Assembly (NCBI GenBank): GCA_002441045.1
Contig: DJWQ01000200.1
Location: 1-17,418 of the forward strand
Direction: 5' to 3'
Source of the DNA: Firmicutes bacterium UBA6226
GTDB taxonomy: Bacteria; Bacillota_A; Clostridia; Peptostreptococcales; Acidaminobacteraceae
DNA: 17,418 nucleotides
Shown: one piece after another, positions 14,202 to 17,418 of the stretch
Position numbering within the stretch: the stretch's first letter is position 1
Layout: each line of letters opens with the position of its first letter
Notes under the pieces: generated by a model
Databases searched by the model: none
Seen by the model: the letters and a program-made list of their open reading frames with translations, nothing else
Told to the model about the DNA's origin: nothing
Made by a program: the position numbers and the translations under genes

Positions 14202-15650
14202 TTAATATGCCTTTGCCATATAAACCATGTGTTTAGCTGGTTTACCACAGAATGGACATGTGTCACCCAGATTCTCCTGTTCAAATGGGATACATCTAAT
14301 AGTAACACCTGTTTCTGCCTTAACGTCTGCTTCACAAGCCTCTTCACCACACCACATTGCTTTTGCAAACCCTGGTGTTTCAACCATTTTTGTCTTAAAC
14401 TCATCATATGATTTAACGATATAAGTCTTTTCGTCTCGACTAACTCTAGCCTTCTCAAGCATGTCATAATGAATCGTATCAAGAAGCGCTTTCACTGTCT
14501 GAGCTGCATCTGCTCTTTCAAGTGTTACTTTCTCTAAAGTATCACGTCTTGCAGCCATCATAACACCATTTTCAATATCGCGTGGCCCAACCTCTAAACG
14601 AAGCGGTACACCTTTCATTTCGTATTCATTAAACTTCCAGCCTGGTGAATTTTCTGTACTATCATCTAGCTTAACCCTAATTCCAGCTGCTTTAAGTTCA
14701 TCGTAAAGGGCATTGACATGCTCAAGGACACCTTCCTTCTTTTGTGCGATTGGTACAATCACCACTTGAATTGGTGCCAATCTAGGTGGTAATACAAGTC
14801 CACGGTTATCACCATGAACCATGATGACACCACCAATTAGGCGCGTTGAACAGCCCCAAGAAGTATGGTGTGGGTATTCAAGTTCACCTGTTCTGCCTTG
14901 GAAGGTGATATCAAATGCCTTTGTAAAATGCTGTGCTAGGTTGTGTGAGGTTCCTGATTGTAACGCTTTACCATCGTGCATCAAAGCTTCTATCGTATAG
15001 GTTGCTTCAGCTCCTGCAAACTTTTCACGATCTGATTTACGACCTGCTACCATTGGAATCGCTAATAGTTCTTCTGCCATTTCGATATAAATGTTTAACA
15101 TTCTTAGTGTTTCTTCTTGTGCTTCCTCAGCGGTTTCATGAATTGTATGACCTTCTTGCCATAAGAATTCTGAAGTTCTTAAAAATGGACGCGTCGCCTT
15201 TTCCCATCTTACAACCGAACACCATTGATTATATAAATATGGCAATTCTCTATATGTGGTTAACCATTTTGAATACATGGAGCAAATGATCGTTTCAGAG
15301 GTTGGTCGAACACATAGTCTTTCGGCTAATTCTTCACTGCCACCATGTGTCACCCAAGCCACCTCAGGTGCAAACCCTTCCACATGCTCTTTTTCTTTAT
15401 TTAGTAAACTTTCTGGAATCAAAAGTGGGAAATAGACATTTTGGTGTCCTGTTTCTTTAAACCGTTTATCCAAAAAGCTTTGAATGCCTTCCCAAAGTGC
15501 ATAGCCATACGGCTTAATGACCATAAATCCTTTTACAGGTGAATAATCCACCAAATCAGTTTTCTTAATGACATCTGTATACCACTGTGCAAAGTCATCT
15601 TCCATCTTTGTAATGTCTTTTACAAAATCTTTTTCTTGTTTGTTACTCAT
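14202..15650 (-). CDS. proS: Prolyl-tRNA synthetase, type 3 (archaeal/eukaryote-like)
   Basis: Charges tRNA-Pro with proline. The 482 aa protein is the short archaeal/eukaryote-like (ProS type 3) class II enzyme, without the INS editing insertion of the long bacterial type. Seen: motif 1 region [17 protein letters not shown] (41-57), motif 2 [20 protein letters not shown], and motif 3 region [15 protein letters not shown]. The anticodon-binding domain is about 285-400. A C-terminal zinc-binding domain follows, with cysteines at 434, 439, 465 and 468 and the class-typical ending ...MAKAY. ATG with GGAGG six bases upstream. Transcribed alone behind a T-box leader with a proline specifier, so expression should rise when tRNA-Pro is uncharged. 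Confidence 0.97.
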   Translation of the reverse strand: MSNKQEKDFVKDITKMEDDFAQWYTDVIKKTDLVDYSPVKGFMVIKPYGYALWEGIQSFLDKRFKETGHQNVYFPLLIPESLLNKEKEHVEGFAPEVAWVTHGGSEELAERLCVRPTSETIICSMYSKWLTTYRELPYLYNQWCSVVRWEKATRPFLRTSEFLWQEGHTIHETAEEAQEETLRMLNIYIEMAEELLAIPMVAGRKSDREKFAGAEATYTIEALMHDGKALQSGTSHNLAQHFTKAFDITFQGRTGELEYPHHTSWGCSTRLIGGVIMVHGDNRGLVLPPRLAPIQVVIVPIAQKKEGVLEHVNALYDELKAAGIRVKLDDSTENSPGWKFNEYEMKGVPLRLEVGPRDIENGVMMAARRDTLEKVTLERADAAQTVKALLDTIHYDMLEKARVSRDEKTYIVKSYDEFKTKMVETPGFAKAMWCGEEACEADVKAETGVTIRCIPFEQENLGDTCPFCGKPAKHMVYMAKAY

Positions 15651-15667
15651 ATAGCCTCCTTTTAATT

Positions 15668-15698
15668 AAAATCTTCAGGCATCGAGCCTTCAGATTTT
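15668..15698 (-). promoter_or_regulatory. Extra hairpin between the T-box terminator and the proS start
   Basis: On the minus strand AAAATCT-GA-AGGC pairs with GCCT-GA-AGATTTT around a UCGAU loop: 7 + 4 base pairs separated by a symmetrical GA/GA internal loop (a likely tandem sheared pair). It ends eight bases before the AGGAGG of proS. TTTTAATTAAAA, which overlaps its 3' arm, is itself palindromic, so a competing fold is possible. Confidence 0.6.
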
Positions 15699-15721
15699 AC
15701 ATCAACTCCCTTGCTGCTTAA

Positions 15722-15949
15722 TAAAAAAGACCCTTCATCTCAGATAGAGACGAAGGGTCGCGGTACCACTCTAATTAACAGGATATCCTGTTCACTTATT
15801 TCGGAGATATCGGTCCGTGCCGTGCGTTTTCGCAAGCTCAAAGGTAGGTTCAGTTTGATCATGGATCAAGGAATCTTTCAGCCGGTGGATTCCACTCTCT
15901 AATGACTTAATCAAACTTACTAGTCTTTTCATAGCCTATACATTATATT
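15722..15949 (-). promoter_or_regulatory. T-box riboswitch leader of proS (Pro specifier)
   Basis: tRNA-sensing leader. The minus strand holds the T-box sequence AGAGTGGTACCGCG (plus 15759-15772). A terminator follows: GACCCTTCGTCTC/GAGATGAAGGGTC (plus 15729-15759), then TTTTTT. In stem I are AGAGAGTGG (near 15890-15898), GGCTGAAAG (near 15875-15883) and, on the 3' side, GAACCTACC. The CCT at 15846-15848 is a proline codon in the usual specifier position, followed by A. Uncharged tRNA-Pro should pair with CCU and with the UGGU bulge, stabilising the antiterminator and allowing proS transcription. Confidence 0.95.
15729..15759 (-). terminator. T-box intrinsic terminator
   Basis: A GC-rich stem reading GACCCTTC on one side and GAAGGGTC on the other, extended inward, followed on the minus strand by TTTTTTA (plus 15722-15728). 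Its 5' arm directly follows and competes with the T-box antiterminator. Confidence 0.92.
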
Positions 15950-15955
15950 AAATTT

Positions 15956-15984
15956 AATATAATCGCATTTCAAAAACTTGTCAA
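15956..15984 (-). promoter_or_regulatory. proS promoter
   Basis: On the minus strand a perfect TTGACA (plus 15979-15984) and TATATT (plus 15956-15961) are separated by exactly 17 bp. The predicted start near 15949 lies just upstream of T-box stem I. Confidence 0.8.
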
Positions 15985-16006
15985 GTGGTGATTGTTGTGG
16001 TATTCT
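15978..16006 (+). promoter_or_regulatory. Promoter of the fluoride riboswitch-antiporter transcript
   Basis: TTGTCA (15978-15983) and TATTCT (16001-16006) are separated by exactly 17 bp. The predicted start near 16013 is at the very beginning of the fluoride aptamer. Its -35 shares five bases with the divergent proS -35. Confidence 0.7.
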
Positions 16007-16011
16007 ACCAA

Positions 16012-16077
16012 TGTTGGGAATGAGGTTCTCCCTTAGTCTAAGGACTTAAACCGCGTATACGCTGATGACTTCTGTGA
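16012..16077 (+). promoter_or_regulatory. Fluoride (crcB) riboswitch aptamer
   Basis: Matches the crcB motif. GGGAATGAGGTTCTCCC (16016-16032) gives the short GGGA/TCCC stem with the conserved AUGAGG loop. Later AAACCGCG-TATA-CGC-TGATGACTTCT (16048-16072) gives the second stem and the conserved CUGAUG segment. GAGGU (16022-16026) can pair with ACUUC (16068-16072), as in the known pseudoknotted fold. Between the halves a 15-base insert (16033-16047) forms its own hairpin, AGTC-TAAG-GACT. The downstream gene class (cation:proton antiporter) is a known fluoride-riboswitch target. Fluoride binding should block the following terminator and switch the gene on. Confidence 0.85.
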
Positions 16078-16108
16078 TTTAATTTCACAGGACCATCAGC
16101 TTTTTTTT
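16061..16108 (+). terminator. Riboswitch-controlled intrinsic terminator
   Basis: GCTGATG (16061-16067) pairs with CATCAGC (16094-16100), and TCTGTGA (16070-16076) pairs with TTCACAGGA. Eight T residues follow (16101-16108). The 5' arm is the conserved CTGATG part of the aptamer, so ligand-bound aptamer and terminator are mutually exclusive: an ON switch. Confidence 0.88.
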
Positions 16109-16170
16109 AGCCACTTTTACGCACTCATATATACCTGTGAAACACTATTAATAAGCAAAATGGAGGCATT

Positions 16171-17370
16171 ATGTTATTAAGTTTATCTTTAATTTTAATT
16201 CTTGGCTTCTCACTCAGTGGTATTTTTAACCGATTAAAATTACCAGGCCTTATGGGGATGATATTAACGGGCATCCTACTTGGACCGTATGTTCTCAATT
16301 GGATATCAGATGATATCCTCAACATCTCCTCTGAACTCAGGCAAATTGCATTAATCATCATCTTGACACGTGCAGGGCTTGCCATCGATCTAGAAGATCT
16401 AAAGAAAGTTGGACGACCTGCTATACTCATGTGCTTCGTTCCTGCCACCATTGAAATTCTAGCATTCGTATGGCTAGCTCCTAAATTTTTCGATATTTCA
16501 CTTATTGAAGCAGCCATTATGGGAACTGTAATTGCAGCAGTTTCACCAGCTGTTATCGTACCAAGGATGCTACACCTTATGGAATCTGGCTATGGTAAGG
16601 ATAAAAAAATACCTCAGCTCATAATGGCTGGGGCATCTGTTGATGATATCTATGTCATCGTTCTATTTACTGCTTTTTTAGGCATGTACGGCGGAGATAG
16701 ATTTAGTCCGATGACGCTTGTGACTGTGCCTGTTTCTATACTGCTTGGTATCCTTTTAGGGATTGTCAGTGGTTTCATTATGGTTGCTGTCTTTAAGAAG
16801 CTCCATATTAGAGATACCATTAAAGTTTTGATTTTACTCAGTGTCTCATTTCTTTTTGTGTCACTGGAAGCTTTTTTGAAGACTTACGTACCAGTATCTG
16901 GACTGATTGCAGTCATGGCACTTGGCGCTACGCTTTTGAAACGCTATGAAGTTCTTGCTAAAAGATTGAAGGGTAAATTTTCTAAAATATGGGTTGGAGC
17001 TGAAATCCTACTTTTCGTGTTAGTTGGCGCAGCGGTAGACATTCGTTATTTACAGAGTGCTGGTATTTTAGCAGTTGTGTTGATTTTAGTTGCACTTGTT
17101 TTCAGAGTGGTCGGTGTTAACCTAAGCTTACTTAAGACATCACTAACTACTAAAGAACGCCTTTTCTGCTCAGTTGCTTATTTACCAAAGGCAACCGTTC
17201 AAGCAGCTATCGGTGCCATTCCACTTTCTACTGGTGTGGCATCTGGACATCTGATTTTAACGGTTGCAGTCCTAGCGATTATGATTACTGCGCCTATAGG
17301 TGCATTAGGAATTGATCTAAGTTATAAGCGCGTTTTAACCGCACCTAGCGGTCAGGAAAAATCTCACTAA
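16171..17370 (+). CDS. CPA-family cation:proton antiporter, fluoride-responsive
   Basis: 399 aa membrane protein with about 11-13 hydrophobic segments across nearly its whole length. It belongs to the monovalent cation:proton antiporter superfamily (CPA, Na+/H+ exchanger domain). Seen: TRAGL (66-70) after the first helices, SPAVIVPRM (125-133), the paired acidic residues Asp148-Asp149 in ASVDDI that mark the ion-binding helix, and PKATVQAAIG (339-348). GGAGG lies four bases before the ATG. It follows a fluoride riboswitch with a terminator platform. Antiporters of this class recur behind that switch and are thought to help during fluoride stress. Whether this one moves fluoride itself, or Na+/H+ to correct ion and pH balance, cannot be read from sequence. 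The end of the window (17371-17418) shows no further gene. Confidence 0.9.
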   Translation: MLLSLSLILILGFSLSGIFNRLKLPGLMGMILTGILLGPYVLNWISDDILNISSELRQIALIIILTRAGLAIDLEDLKKVGRPAILMCFVPATIEILAFVWLAPKFFDISLIEAAIMGTVIAAVSPAVIVPRMLHLMESGYGKDKKIPQLIMAGASVDDIYVIVLFTAFLGMYGGDRFSPMTLVTVPVSILLGILLGIVSGFIMVAVFKKLHIRDTIKVLILLSVSFLFVSLEAFLKTYVPVSGLIAVMALGATLLKRYEVLAKRLKGKFSKIWVGAEILLFVLVGAAVDIRYLQSAGILAVVLILVALVFRVVGVNLSLLKTSLTTKERLFCSVAYLPKATVQAAIGAIPLSTGVASGHLILTVAVLAIMITAPIGALGIDLSYKRVLTAPSGQEKSH

Positions 17371-17418
17371 GTCTTTGCTTTAGTAGTTTTAACCCTTTAG
17401 TAGATGCGATACAGGTTT

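Noticed and set aside
14933..15289. Open frame of 118 codons on the plus strand
   Set aside because: Wholly antisense to proS, whose frame is complete and conserved throughout.
15711..15902. Open frame of 63 codons on the plus strand
   Set aside because: Antisense to the T-box leader; its sequence is explained by the conserved RNA elements.
16125..16517. Open frame of 130 codons on the minus strand
   Set aside because: Antisense to the antiporter start; no ribosome binding site.
1..17418. CRISPR arrays, phage genes, toxin-antitoxin pairs, tRNA or rRNA genes
   Set aside because: Looked for on both strands; no regularly spaced repeats, no phage-type genes, and no tRNA or rRNA signatures were recognised.

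Overview
The window is low-GC chromosomal DNA from a Gram-positive bacterium. TGT-rich AGGAGG-type ribosome binding sites, a T-box leader, occasional TTG/GTG starts, a lipoprotein-anchored solute-binding protein and the gene families present all point to Bacillota, probably an anaerobic Clostridia member (a Fusibacter/Peptostreptococcales-like lineage is a guess). No phage, CRISPR or rRNA/tRNA gene is seen. The one mobile-looking unit is a REP-associated (Y1/HUH) transposase relative bounded by short inverted repeats.

Layout. (1) 1-3681, minus strand: a four-gene run reading PAS-GGDEF protein, mutY, GNAT acetyltransferase, YegS/DgkB-type lipid kinase. (2) 3809-4387, plus strand: a divergent permuted papain-like (YiiX/NlpC-type) protein. 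It ends at a two-way terminator facing region 3. (3) 4512-6188, minus strand: an AhpF-like flavin reductase followed by a double-thioredoxin-fold protein. Together they look like AhpF split into two genes. (4) 6209-7019: the REP-type transposase relative between inverted repeats, lodged between the redox pair and the next operon. (5) 7023-9462, minus strand: a polar amino acid ABC importer (binding protein, an internal terminator-like hairpin, permease, ATPase). (6) 9620-12180, plus strand: pgsA, degV, mnmA. (7) 12320-14059, plus strand: a methyl-accepting chemotaxis protein, then a two-way terminator. (8) 14202-15949, minus strand: proS behind a T-box leader with a CCU (Pro) specifier. (9) 16012-17370, plus strand: a fluoride (crcB-type) riboswitch with a terminator platform driving a CPA-family cation:proton antiporter.

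How the parts work together. Most genes are housekeeping: DNA oxidation repair, phospholipid synthesis, fatty-acid binding, tRNA thiolation, prolyl-tRNA charging, thiol redox, amino acid uptake. The most information-dense stretch is 15660-16108. There, two riboswitch-controlled transcripts diverge from promoters whose -35 boxes occupy the same seven bases. Also notable are a GGDEF domain whose signature is degenerate but whose c-di-GMP inhibitory site is intact, a HUH nuclease relative missing the first histidine, and a pgsA ribosome binding site inside a perfect palindrome. I see no clear new multi-gene defence or biosynthetic system.
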